NCBI GenBank assembly: GCA_032622095.1 | Contig: CP136067.1 | Coordinates: 195,328,052-195,392,051 of the forward strand | DNA: 64,000 bases | DNA from: Siphonodentalium dalli | Taxonomy: Eukaryota > Mollusca > Scaphopoda > Gadilida > Siphonodentaliidae | Direction of reading: 5' to 3' | Shown here: positions 31,995-43,918 of the stretch, one piece after another | How positions within the stretch are numbered: the stretch's first letter is position 1 | How the letters are laid out: each line of letters opens with the position of its first letter | Translations under genes and position numbers: made by a program | The notes under the pieces: generated by a model | Databases searched by the model: none | What the model saw: the letters and a program-made list of their open reading frames with translations, nothing else | Told to the model about the DNA's origin: nothing

Positions 31995-33380
31995 TAGTGG
32001 GGGGGATAGTTGCAAAATCGTTCACTTTGTGATAGAAGCGCCAAACTTTCAGAGTTTGTTAAGTGGTTGGTGAGTATCACTAAACTGGCTGGTTCCAGAT
32101 TTTGGAGGTCACCTTGACCTTCAATTTGACCTTGACCTTTTTGAAAATCTCAGTTTTTTGGTTGGGTGGTTTATGCCATCCTTTTCTTGTGAAAATCGCA
32201 TCTTCTCACAGTTTTCTCAATACATTTATAGTTGGGAGGTTACCACTGTTCATTTGGGCCAAAACATATCTAAATTTTCTTAAGATGGCCGCCAATATGG
32301 CCGCCGGAAGTTGAAAATATGACATTTTTTCACAAATATCTTCTAGTTCAATTCATGCTGTTTGGAACTGGTTGAGTAATGCAACTTTATTTTGTGTTTT
32401 GTATATTAACCGATCATTGGAGCAATTAAATATGCAATTATTCTGGTATTGGCCCCTTCTGATCCCTCAAAACTTCGATTTTACAGGATGCGGTATAAAA
32501 TTTCACAAAAAATCACAATTGGGATTCTAGTCATATTTCAACAAGAAATGAACATAACTTTGTAATGTAAGTGAGGCATATCATTACCTATGAATATTCC
32601 AAATCACTGGAACCAAAATTCCTACTTTGGCTCAAAATGGCTGCCAATATGGCCGCCAAAATATGGAAAATGGTAAATATTACACCAGCATCTCCTGCAA
32701 TCGTTTGCAAGTTGTGGTTGATGTATAAAATTGGCAATTCTGCATTCTATACATTGAATACTAACATGTTTGATGCACCATGGTTAATTGTTACTATTGT
32801 CACCACTGACATCGTCAAAAATATTTGACTTTTTTCTCAAAAACTTGACATAAATATAGGCAAAAATTCACTTTTCAGGTTTGGACCATTTTTTCAGGTA
32901 AAATGTAACTATCTTTTGATTGAAAGGTGTTTATTGTTTTGGTCTATCTTTAATGTGTCTCACTACGGTGTTTATAGACCAAATTGCTCAAGATGGCTTC
33001 CAAAATGGCAACCAAATTTGTAAAATGTTAATTTTTTACATATATCCCGAACATTCTCTGCATTATCCGAAAATGTAGCAAAATGTGACTCACTTGGTTA
33101 TTATACGTGTTAGTTAATTAACTGACAACTAAATGTTCTATTCTGGTTGTCCGACTTTCGTTTGGGCAAAATAAATTCATTTTAAAGTATGTTATTTTGC
33201 CGAGCACCTCTTCTGTGATTTTGGCCATAGTTATTGAAAGGAAATGGGTAGAACTTTCTTTGAGACAGAATTGAGATGGACCATAATATTTGGCTATTCT
33301 GGTCCATTGTGCTAAGAAAATGTCAACTGAATACAGTGCGGATGCCCAGATCGTAGCCAGGGAGTTGCTCTATGATCATA
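31995..33380. repeat. Left arm of the 5-kb palindrome
   Basis: Contains three degenerate sub-repeats about 355 bases apart, each led by an AAGATGGCCGCCAATATGGC-type block (near 32282, 32633 and 32990), followed by GTAAAATG/TTTTTACA-rich text. The outermost part includes AGGTCACCTTGACCTTCAAT and TTTGACCTTGACCTTTTTGA, a close repeat of the TGACCTT word. Confidence 0.85.
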
Positions 33381-35695
33381 CGTGAGGTGAATAGGTATAC
33401 AGTGAGTTATTGTATGTCATGACTTATGTGAATAGGTATACAATGAGTGACGATATGGTTATGAGTGGGTTGTCCATTGTAAGATTCATCTATGTATACA
33501 AGGAGATGTCATGGTCAGGTGTGAGGTGAATCAGTATGCATGGAGTGACTGTATAGTGTATGATTGTGTATATCCAGTACGGGTGCACCAGGTGTGCCTG
33601 TATGGGCATTGGTGTGGTGTATGGATATAGATACATGGTCACCTATGTGTTGATTATGTATATATGGAGTGACTGTAAGGGCATGGGTGGGATGTACATG
33701 TGTTGTCTGTATGATCATGGATGGGTGTGTTGGTAAATAGGGTGTGATTTTATGGTTACGGGTAATGTGAATAGGTATACATGGAATGACTGAACGGTCA
33801 TGATTGAATATGATTACCTGGAGTAAGCCAGGTGGACATTATCGAGTGTGTGGGTATATAGGGATCTCATATCTATATATCTCATGGATGTATTATCATT
33901 GGTGGGTGTATAGGGATTAGCTGTATTATCATGGATGGCATGTATGATTATACAGTGAATTGCTGAATTGTCATGTGTGAGGTGTATATGCAAGTATGGA
34001 TTGTTTGAGTGGTTGTGTGTATACCTAGAAGGGCTGAATGGCCATTAGTGAGGTTTACTTGTATGCTTGGAGTGAATCTATGGTCTTGGGTGGGCTGTAT
34101 ATGTATATCGAGTGGTTATATGACTATGTGTGTCGATATAGGTATACAGGTAGTGAATGTATGGTCAATGGTGAGATGAGTACATGTAGGTATACAAGTA
34201 GTGACTATGATCATAAATATAATGGACATCTATACAGGGGGTGACTATTAAAATGGTCATGTGTCAGGCGTATTAGTATACCTGGTGTTCCTGTTTGGTG
34301 ACTCGTGGCGGTATGGTCATGTGTAGGTTATACCAGTATACACATGTGTTGCTATATTGTCATGGGCAAGGGATATGTGTATATAGCAAGTGGCTATATG
34401 GCCATGGATAAAGTGCATATGCATACATGGAGTGACTATACTGACATGGCTGGGGTGTATTAGTATATCTTGAGTGACTATGCGACTATGGTGTGACAAA
34501 TAGGGATACAGGGAATGACATGGCCAATGTTGAGGTGAATATGTATGCAAGGATTGACCATGGTCGTGTATGAATGTTTTGAATATGTACACACGGTGTG
34601 ACTATATGGCCATAGGTCAGGTAACATTGGTGAAGGTATGTGTATTAAGCGAGTGGCTATATGGCCATTGGTGAGGTGCATATGTATACCCGAAGTGACT
34701 TTATGGTCACTGTTGATGTATATATTGATTGTCTATTTGACCACGTGTTTGGAGAATAGGTATACAGGGGATGACCTTATGGCCAATGGTGAGCTGAATG
34801 GGTATACAAGGAATGACTATATGGTTATCGGTCATGTTTAGGAGTATCCCCGGTGTGCCTTATCGTGACGCGTGGATGTAAGGTCACCCGTGGTCATGGA
34901 TCAGGTGTACATGGATACAGTGGGTCACTATATTGTTATGTCTGTGGTGTTTATGTATATATGTAATGACTATGTGGTAATGGGTGGCCATCGTTTTACG
35001 TGTTTAACGCCCCCCCATGTATATAAACACCATCAAGATAGAGAACTCTCTGACATGACCTCTCCATTGATTAACATATCCTTGAGTTATTGTGCCACCC
35101 AAGGTACACATGTACAACCCACCCATTACCTCAGTCACTCCATATGTACATAAACACAACACAAATAACAACATAGTCACCCCATTTATACACGTACACC
35201 TGGTCATACAGCCATACTTGGTTATACCCGTACATACCACAAATGACGATACAGCCACGAGTCACCGTGTATGAACACCAGGTATACACATACACCCGGC
35301 ACATGGCCATATAGTCACTCTATGTATACATATTCACTACATTCACGATCATACGGTCACGCGTTGTATACAAATTCACCTCACCATGGACTATACAGCC
35401 ACTACATGTATACCTATTCGCCATATCCATTACCATAGAGTCAATCCAGGTATACATATGCACATCACCAATGGTGAGCGCTTCCAGATATACCAATACC
35501 CGCACACACGACCTCTCATAAGTTCCACACTTGCCATACTCATGATCATGCATCTACTCCCCATACACCATCAATGATAACACATCCACAACATATATAA
35601 ATATACAACCCACCGTTGCCAACAGGGCACCCATATACCCACACATCATCCATGACCATACAATAACTCCCGGTATACCTATTATCCTCATCTAC
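33381..35695. repeat. Tandem-repeat core of the palindrome with strand switch
   Basis: Irregular units of roughly 40-50 bases with the theme TATACATGGAGTGACTATAT and GGTCATGGGTGAGGTGTATA run to about 35005. There the theme flips to its reverse complement (TATATGGTCACTC, GTATACATATTCACCTCACC) and continues to the right arm. The left part is about 1.6 kb and the right about 0.7 kb. GCCCCCCCATG marks the turn. Short open frames in it are artefacts. Confidence 0.85.
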
Positions 35696-37007
35696 GATCA
35701 TAGATTAACTCCCTGGCTGTCATCTTGGCTTCCACCCTGTATCCAGTTGATACATTTTTATCACAATGGGCCAGAGTACCCACATCTCATGGTTCATCTC
35801 AGTTCCGTCTCAAAGTTCTGCCCATTTCCTTTCAATAATATGGCCATAATCACAAAAGAGGTTATCCGCAAAATTCCATACTGCAACTTAACCAAGTGAG
35901 TCACAATTTGCTACCTTTTCGGATAACGCAGAGAATAATTTTCTGGATATGTGTAAAAAATTAACTTTTTACAAATTTGGTTGCCATTTTGGAAGCCATC
36001 TTGAGCAATTTAGTCTATAAACACCATAGTGTGACACATTTAAGATAGGTCAAAATAATAAACACATTTGATACCAAAGGTAGTTGCATTTTATTTGAAA
36101 AAATGGTCGAATCTGAAAAGTTATTTTTTGCCTATATTTATGTCAAGTTTGTAAGAGAAAAATCCAATATATCTGGTGATGTCAGTGGTGACAATAGTAA
36201 CAATGACACATGGTGTATCAGACATGTTAGTATTCAATGTATAGAATACAGATTAGCCAATTTTATACATCAACCACAACTTGTAAGCAATTGCATGACA
36301 CCCTGGTGCAATATTTACAATTTTCCATATTTTGGCGGCCATTTTGGCAGCCATTTTGAGCCAATGTAAGATTTTTGGTTCCAGAGAGTTGAAATATTCA
36401 TAGGTAATGATATGCCTCACTTGCATTACAATGTTCTTTTCATTTCTAGTTGAAATATGACTAGAATCCCAATTGTGATTTTTTTTTTATTTTGTACCAC
36501 GTTCTGTAAAATCGAATTTTTGAGGGATTGGAAGGGGTTATGACCCCAATAATTGCATATTGAATTGCTCCAATGATCAGTTAATATACAAAACACAAAA
36601 TAAAGTTGCATTACTCAACCAGTTCCAAACAGCATGAATTGAACTAGAAGATATTTGTGAAAAAATGTCATATTTTCAACTTCCGGCGGCCATATTGGCG
36701 GCCATCTTACGAAAATTTAGATAATTTTTTGGCCCAAATGAACCGTGGTCACCTCCCAACTATAAATGTATTGAGAAAACTGTGAGAAGATGCGATTTTC
36801 ACAAGAAAAGGATGGCATAAACCACCCAACCCAAAAACTGAGATTTTCAAAAAGGTCAAGGTCAAATTGAAGGTCAAGGTGACCTCCAAAATCTGGAACC
36901 AGCCAGTTTAGTGATACTCACCATCCACTTAACAAATTCTGAAAGTTTGGCGCTTCTATCACAAAGTGAACGATTTTTATGTTTTCCTGTAATTATCCCC
37001 CCCACTA
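35696..37007. repeat. Right arm of the 5-kb palindrome
   Basis: Reverse complement of the left arm with scattered substitutions and small indels, for example AAGGTCAAGGTCAAATTGAA opposite the TTCAATTTGACCTTGACCTT of the left arm. The arms have diverged visibly, so the insertion is not brand new or the arms are not kept identical by conversion. Confidence 0.85.
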
Positions 37008-37436
37008 ATATGGGCTGTAGCTTTCCTGGGTACCTGTACACTCGCTGTTTATGGTTTATGTTTCATATAAGGCCTAAAAAAAAAATACCTTTGTTTCCCC
37101 TAACGGAGCTGGAAAAATATAGGTGCGGGCAAGCAGGGAAATTTGTTTTGTTTTGTTTTTTGTGTGGAAATCTCCCAAAAGTTCTCTTTCCCATGTATAT
37201 ATACATGTCAGGTGTGATTTGAATGCTGGAAGCTTCATATTATGATATTGGAAGGAGATCAGCAAGACACAAGGCATAACATAGAATAGCATAGTATTTA
37301 TTTGTATTTAAAATCACAAAGTACAATAAAAAGTAAATATTCAATACCAATTCAATCAAAAATATCCTATACCAACATATGCTACAAGATGCTGATGTAC
37401 AGTAAATGTTTGTTGCCAAACATAAAATCCCTATGC
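37008..37436. other. Continuation of the interrupted unit (37011-37075), then unassigned DNA
   Basis: GGCTGTAGCTTTCCTGGGTA and CCTGTACACTCGCTG continue the 5' end of the unit broken at 31994. From about 37080 to 37436 nothing was recognised. Confidence 0.6.
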
Positions 37437-37534
37437 CTTGCCATATGGTCTGGCAACCACAGGAGTAAGTCCGGCTTCGATACAAGGCTTACAAATTGGG
37501 GTAACTGTTTTATAACGTGCTCTTAGTGAGCTTT

Positions 37535-37783
37535 TTATTTCACCGCCCAGCTCTCCACACAACGGTCTGCATCACCCAAGCCAGATGCATAATATTGTTG
37601 TTCAATGGGCATACAGCATTCCAGCTGCGGTCGCATGACCAACTGATTAAACATGGAATGGTCTGATGGAAACAGTGATGCTCCACACGTGTAGTCATAT
37701 GACGTCAGCATCACTGCCAATGAAACACATTTTAGAAACTTTAGCCCTAACACACTGCTGCTAACCATGGTTTTTGACGCCAT
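37535..37783 (-). CDS. Hypothetical 82-residue frame, second copy
   Basis: Same frame as 2881-3129 with Leu-Gly in place of Leu-Val at one position (SVLGLKFLKC). The change lies in the hydrophobic stretch and weakens it as a signal peptide. No further support for coding status. Confidence 0.2.
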   Translation of the reverse strand: MASKTMVSSSVLGLKFLKCVSLAVMLTSYDYTCGASLFPSDHSMFNQLVMRPQLECCMPIEQQYYASGLGDADRCVESWAVK

Positions 37784-38089
37784 AGGTGAATATTCCTGTT
37801 TTGATGGAAGATTTAAACGAAAACGATGTATTTTTTATTTTCTGTGGGCGCCGCCATTTTACGAAATGCGTCCGGAAGTCGAGTCATTAGAAACGGGGGC
37901 TATTATAAAGCGACGAACTGAGACAAACAGCGTCGGCAGCGATTTTCTTTTATTTCCGAAAAAAGAAAAAAAAAAGGCCTAAGCCTCAGTTTCCTGTGTA
38001 CCTGTACACTCGCTGTCCATGGTTTATGTTTCAATTTATATATATATATATGTAGTGCTTAAAAAGTTAACAATACTCACTGTCAATAA

Positions 38090-38590
38090 CTATAAGGTGG
38101 CTTAATATTTAACTGAGATTGTTTTTTGTTTAGTTTTTGTCTATTGTCACTGAGCCATGATTTATGTTCACTAGTTTCAGATAACCAGAGTTTAATCAGA
38201 TAATTTGGATTTGGAAAATCATGATCTTTGTGATTTGGTTGGTGAGCCATGCTATGAAATTCCCCATTTCTTTTTATGGCTTACAGCTGGTGGGCCCATC
38301 TTAACTTTGTTCATATTGTCCAGACTGTAAACAACAAAAGATTCCTCAAACATTCTACTCAACTTCAAACAGTACTTCACTCTCGCGTTATAATAATTCT
38401 CATCTATGTGCTGGTCTGAAAGGTCAAGTGAGCTTCATAACTATTTTTCTCTATGAAAGTTGTCGGAACATTGACAGAATTGTAGGCTTACATGTACCTG
38501 CTGCATGTTTTTTTTGTGAGTGCGAACTATTTTGTCCAGCACCATCCTCAGAACTTGAGGACACATGTAACAGTACTTATTAGTAGCAGC
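38090..38590 (-). pseudogene. Transposase-like multi-copy unit in duplication 2
   Basis: Minus-strand text VKYCLKLSRMFEESFVVYSL, NMNKVKMGPPAVSH and, after a frame change, MAHQPNHKDHDFPNP is readable. The middle is deleted as in copy 1. It passes upstream into the SGNH-like frame at CAGGAAAGCTGCTAC. Confidence 0.65.
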
Positions 38591-41360
38591 TTTCCTGAGA
38601 AGCCATATTTCTGCAAGAATTTCACCGGGATGCACACCATCAGAATACAAATTTAAATTATAAGATGTGCTACGTTGTCCCTCATGTCCGTCACCTTCCT
38701 TATAAGATGTGCTACGTTGTCCCTCATGTCGGTCACCTTTCTTATAAGATGTGCTACGTTGTCCCTCATGTCCGTCACCTTTCTTATAAGATGTGCTACG
38801 TTGTCCCTCATGTCCGTCACCTTTCTTATAAGATGTGCTACGTTGTCCCTCATGTCGGTCACCTTCCTTATAAGATGTGCTACGTTGTCCCTCATGTCGG
38901 TCACCTTTCTTATAAGATGTGCTACGTTGTCCTTCATGTCGGTCACCTTTCTTATAAGATGTGCTACGTTGTCCCTCATGTCGGTCACCTTATAAGATGT
39001 GCTACGTTGTCCCTCATGTCCGTCACCTTCCTTATAAGATGTGCTACGTTGTCCCTCATGTCGGTCACCTTTCTGATAAGATGTGCTACGTTGTCCCTCA
39101 TGTCCGTCACCTTTCTTATAAGATGTGCTACATTGTCCCTCATGTCCGTCACCTTTCTTATAAGATGTGCTACGTTGTCCCTCATGTCGGTCACCTTCCT
39201 TATAAGATGTGCTACGTTGTCCCTCATGTCGGTCACCTTTCTTATAAGATGTGCTACGTTGTCCCTCATGTCGGTCACCTTTCTTATAAGATGTGCTACG
39301 TTGTCCCTCATGTCGGTCACCTTCCTTATAAGATGTGCTACGTTGTCCCTCATGTCCGTCACCTTCCTTATAAGATGTGCTACGTTGTCCCTCATGTCGG
39401 TCACCTTTCTTATAAGATGTGCTACGTTGTCCCTCATGTCGGTCACCTTTCTTATAAGATGTGCTACGTTGTCCCTCATGTCCGTCACCTTTCTTATAAG
39501 ATGTGCTACGTTGTCCTTCATGTCGGTCACCTTTCTTATAAGATGTGCTACGTTGTCCCTCATGTCGGTCACCTTCCTTATAAGATGTGCTACGTTGTCC
39601 CTCATGTCTGTCACCTTTCTTATAAGATGTGCTACGTTGTCCCTCATGTCGGTCACCTTCCTTATAAGATGTGCTACGTTGTCCCTCATGTCGGTCACTT
39701 TCCTTATAAGATGTGCTACGTTGTCCCTCATGTCGGTCACCTTCCTTATAAGATGTGCTACGTTGTCCCTCATGTCGGTCACCTTTCTTATAAGATGTGC
39801 TACGTTGTCCCTCATGTCGGTCACCTTTCTTATAAGATGTGCTACGTTGTCCCTCATGTCGGTCACCTTCCTTATAAGATGTGCTACGTTGTCCCTCATG
39901 TCGGTCACTTTCCTTATAAGATGTGCTACGTTGTCCCTCATGTCGGTCACCTTCCTTATAAGATGTGCTATGTTGTCCCTCATGTCGGTCACCTTCCTTA
40001 TAAGATGTGCTACGTTGTCCCTCATGTCGGTCACCTTCCTTATAAGATGTGCTACGTTGTCCCTCATGTCGGTCACTTTCCTTATAAGATGTGCTACGTT
40101 GTCCCTCATGTCGGTCACCTTCCTTATAAGATGTGCTACGTTGTCCCTCATGTCGGTCACTTTCCTTATAAGATGTGCTACGTTGTCCTTCATGTCGATC
40201 ACCTTTCTTATAAGATGTGCTACGTTGTCCCTCATGTCGGTCACCTTTCTTATAAGATGTGCTACGTTGTCCCTCATGTCCGTCACCTTTCTTATAAGAT
40301 GTGCTACGTTGTCCCTCATGTCGGTCACCTTTCTTATAAGATGTGCTACGTTGTCCCTCATGTCCGTCACCTTTCTTATAAGATGTGCTACGTTGTCCCT
40401 CATGTCGGTCACCTTTCTTATAAGATGTGCTATGTTGTCCCTCATGTCGGTCACCTTCCTTATAAGATGTGCTACGTTGTCCCTCATGTCGGTCACCTTT
40501 CTTATAAGATGTGCTACGTTGTCCCTCATGTCGGTCACCTTTCTTATAAGATGTGCTACGTTGTCCATCATGTCGGTCACCTTTCTTATAAGATGTGCTA
40601 CGTGTCCCTCATGTCGGTCACCTTTCTTATAAGATGTGCTATGTTGTCCCTCATGTCGGTCACCTTTCTTGAAACATCGTGACGTCCATTTTCTTCATAA
40701 CTAAACTGGTTCAGTTCCGAAACTTGTTCTCGCAGAATTCCATCATCGTGTTGAAATCAGAAGGTGTTGGATGTTTCTTGTAAGTGTTCCAATGTAGAAT
40801 TGAATTAACAGGCACTTCCAGGAATGTTATCTTGCTCGAGGGGAATTTTTTCATGAATGCTGAATACTTCTAAATAGTAGTTGAAAGTTCGGATGTACGA
40901 GAATCACTGGATGCAAGGTAGATGTAATTCTTTTGGGGATCGCTGGGCTTCACAGTTAAATCACATGTACCACACCAAACGTAAATCCAAACTGGACGAT
41001 CCTTATAAAATTATCTCATGTTGCTTCGTAACAAATCAAGTCCCTGACCAAACTGACGTCCACCCTCACACTTCCAAATAATAGAATCGACAATGGGGTG
41101 ATCACGCAAAAGTTTCTTCAAATGTTTGCTTTTACTGTCGCCGATAATTATGGGTTTAAAATTATATTTGCCCACTGAAACTTTATCTTATATTTAGAAA
41201 GATTCGATAGAGACATGATGACTTGTTCTGGTCGAAAAATAAGTTTTAAGCACAATTTCATAGGTAGTTCAACGAAGAAAAAATGGTGGTCACGAGGTTC
41301 CAGATTTTTTGGGTCACTTGCAATGTGGAAAAGCATTGAGCAATTATCTGATTTTACCAC
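38560..41360 (-). pseudogene. SGNH-like frame, copy 4 (about 48 repeats)
   Basis: The longest 5' side: MVKSDNCSMLFHIASDPKNL, EPRDHHFFFVELPMKLCLKL, IFRPEQVIMSLSNLSKYKIK, after which a deletion near 41175 breaks the frame before KPIIIGDSKSK. The glycine block (VWCGTCDLT) and the shared TAG (40870-40872) follow, then KKFPSSKITFLEVPVNSILH, a 41-base deletion, the minisatellite, and YSDGVHPGEILAEIWLL. Within the array a 1-bp loss (about 40602) and a 4-bp loss (38990) change frame. It is not translatable as one protein. Confidence 0.7.
38655..40675. repeat. 42-bp minisatellite, about 48 units
   Basis: This is the longest of the four arrays. Its left end shares the unit order of the array at 4004 (CCGTC, CGGTC, CCGTC, CCGTC, CGGTC variants in the same order, and the 4-bp-deleted unit), so both derive from one array. 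The extra length lies toward the right, where units with GGTCACTTTCC alternate regularly, pointing to block-wise expansion. Confidence 0.95.
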
Positions 41361-41394
41361 AAATCACCACTTGAATTTCAGATCCAACTGGATT

Positions 41395-43345
41395 TTTTTT
41401 ACACTAGTTTCAGATAACCAGAGGGAGTAATCAAATAATTTGGATTTGGAAAAAAATAATCTTTGTGATTTGATTGGTGAGCCGTGCCATGAAATTCGCC
41501 ATTTCTTTTATGGCTGACAGTTGGTGGGCCTATCTTAACTTGGTTCATCTCGTCCAGACTGTGCACAACAAACGATTCCTGAAACATAATCAACTTTAAA
41601 TAGTACTTCACTCTTGCATTATAATAATGCGTAATAATAATGTGCTGGTCTGAAAGGTCATTTTTCTTTGGGTACACCTTGGGTTCAACTTCCGCCGTAT
41701 TATTTTTACTGGCCCTAAACCTCTTATTAGGTGTGACTAATAAGTGATGGAGAGAGCAACCAGATTCCTTCAACCCATCAATCACATTGAAAGCATGATC
41801 CAACATTTATTGTAATGTTACCCCACAACTTAGAGAAACTGTTGACCTGCACCTCAAGTTGGCTTCATAACTATTTTGCTCTATGAGATATATAACATCT
41901 GGAATTTGTTGACAGAATTGTAGGCCTACCTGCTACATGTTATTTTGCTGTGTACCTGTACACTCGCTGTCCATGGTTTATGTTTCAATTTAAAAATATG
42001 TATATATGTAGTGCTTAAAAAGTTAACATAATACTCACTGTTAATAACTGTAAGGTGGATTAATATTTAACTGAGATTGTTTTTGTTTAGTTCATCTATT
42101 GTAACTGAGCCATGATTTATGTTCACTTGTTTCAGATAACCAGAGGGAGTAATCATATGATTTGGATTTGGAAAATCATGATCTTTGTGATTTGGTTGTT
42201 GATCCTTGCCATGAAATTTCCTATATTTGTTTTTATGGCTTACAACTGGTGGGTCTGTCTTAACTTTGTTCATATTGTCCAGACTGTAAACAACAAAAGA
42301 TTCCTAACATATTACCCAACTCCAAACAGTACTTCACTCTCACATTATAATAATTTTCATCTATATGCTGTCTGAAATGTCAGTTTTCTTTAATATGATA
42401 ACACCTTTGCTTCAATTTCCTATATTTGTTTTATGGCTTATAGCTATGAGACTAAATTAACATTGAGCAACTGTTGACCTGCGCGTCAAGTCAGCTTCAT
42501 AACTATTTTGCTCTATGAGAGATTGTATAAGATCTGGAATTTGTGGGAACATTAACAGAATTGTAGATCTACCTGCCGCATGTTTTTTAGGTGATTACAA
42601 ACTATTTTGCCCAGCATCATTCTCCTCAGAACTTGAGGATACATCAAAGAGTACAATGTGGCTTAATATTTAACTGAGATTGTTCTCGGTTTAGTTCATC
42701 ACTGAGCCATGATTTATGTTCACTTGTTTCAGATAACCAGAGGGTGTAAACAAATAATTTGGATTTGGAAAATCATGATCTTTGTGATTTGGTTGGTGAG
42801 CCATGCCATGAAATTTCCTATATTTGTTTTTACGGCTTACAGCTGGTGGGCCCATCTTAACTTTGTTCATATTGTCCAGACTGTAAACAACAAAAGATTC
42901 CTCAAACATTCTACTCAACTTCAAATAGTACTTCACTCTCACATTATAATAATGCTGATCTTTGTGCTGTCTGAAATGTCAGTTTTCTTTGGATACACCT
43001 TTGCTTCAATTTCCTATATTTGTTTTATGGCTTATAGCTATGAGACTAACTTAACATTGAGCAACTGTTGACCTGTGCCTGAAGTCCATGGTTTATGTTT
43101 CAATTTAAAAATATGTATATAGGTAGTCCTTAAAAAGTTAACATAATACTCACTGTTAATAACTGTAAGGTGGCTTAATATTTGACTGATATTGTTTTTG
43201 TTTAGTTTGTCTAGTGTAACTGAACCAGGATTTATGTTCACTAATGTAACTGAACCAGGATTTATGTTCACTTGTTTCAGATAACCAGAGAGAGTAATCA
43301 TATAAGTAACAGAATTGTACGTCTACCTGCTGCATGTTTTTGTTT
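41395..43345 (-). pseudogene. Three to four more transposase-like units in tandem
   Basis: Unit at 41395-41985: LDHAFNVIDGLKESGCSLHH, LLVTPNKRFRASKNN, LDEMNQVKIGPPTVSHKRNG. Unit at 42050-42660: MNKVKTDPPVVSHKNKYRKF, DHDFPNPNHMITPSGYLKQV. Unit at 42670-43100: VYSLDNMNKVKMGPPAVSRK, DHDFPNPNYLFTPSGYLKQV. A last partial unit ends near 43345 and has a short internal direct repeat (VNINPGSVTL twice). All are interrupted. Between units the AATTGAAACATAAACC leader and a donor-like ACA|GTGAGT recur. Confidence 0.6.
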
Positions 43346-43900
43346 TTTAATAATAAGGGTTATAGCGAATGGTCCCAAGTTATAAGTCATTACATGTGTA
43401 TCTGAATATGTATTAGCGTCTTTTATGCGTGCAAGGAGTTGGACTGTTGAAGTCCGCAATATTTATAACAAATAACGCTATTTAATTATATGCATACGTG
43501 CGTGTTTATACCTGTTTGCATTTTTGGGGCCTGAAGTTCCCGTCTTTGTAAAATAAGTGCGTTTAACATGTACGCAGATGCAAACCATAACCATTCATAC
43601 TTGGGTATGAATGTTTCACTTCATATACTAATTAAAAGATATAACATTGACAATCAATCCACACACTATCGTGGAAGGTTATTTCTTTTCTTTTTTACCA
43701 AGGGATGTCCCGTTGTTTGATTAGCCATAAATCCCGTATAAAAATAAATAAATCATAGATGAACCACTCTTTATGTATAATGCAGTAGCTTAACAGTCTG
43801 GGGAACAAAGCTAATACATGTAGTAAGCATCTATACATGACACGACAACATGCGTTATCATATATATGTATTTTCCATATTAAATATCGGTATACACATA
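43346..43900. repeat. Repeat R, copy 1
   Basis: AATAAGGGTTATAGCGAATG and GTCCCAAGTTAT, then TATTAGCGTCTTTTATGCGT, GGTATGAATGTTTCAC, TCCACACACTATCGTGGAAG and GAACCACTC. From TATTAGCG onward it is repeated at 45316-45790, its first 65 bases recur at 46983-47050, and its last 140 bases recur inverted at 47555-47697. No coding frame. Confidence 0.8.
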
Positions 43901-43918
43901 CTAATGGGCCCATTCCAT

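Larger units (their letters stand above)
31995..37007. mobile_element. 5-kb giant palindromic (foldback-type) element
   Basis: It begins TAGTGGGGGGGATA and ends with the reverse complement TATCCCCCCCACTA. ATA flanks both ends (31992-31994 and 37008-37010). Removing the element and one ATA restores CAGTACATATGGGCTGTAGC, the text expected from other unit copies (compare 21815), so the insertion is real. Arms of about 1.3 kb (31995-33380 and 35696-37007) are reverse complements of each other, and a tandem-repeat core lies between. No protein frame of note. The structure recalls foldback elements, but the superfamily is unknown. Confidence 0.9.
37437..41321. repeat. Segmental duplication, copy 2
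   Basis: Matches 2784-5624. Differences seen include one base in the 82-residue frame, an indel in the A-run near 37966, deletion of GAGAG in the AACCAGAGAG stretch, a 41-base deletion at the right border of the minisatellite near 40672 and a deletion in the SGNH frame near 41175. Confidence 0.9.

Noticed and set aside
38665-40682. Very long repetitive plus-strand open frames (up to 655 codons) and similar ones at 4181-4966 and 18215-19571
   Set aside because: They arise because the 42-bp unit is a multiple of three without stops in four frames. Only the minus frame GDRHEGQRSTSY links to recognisable sequence on both sides.
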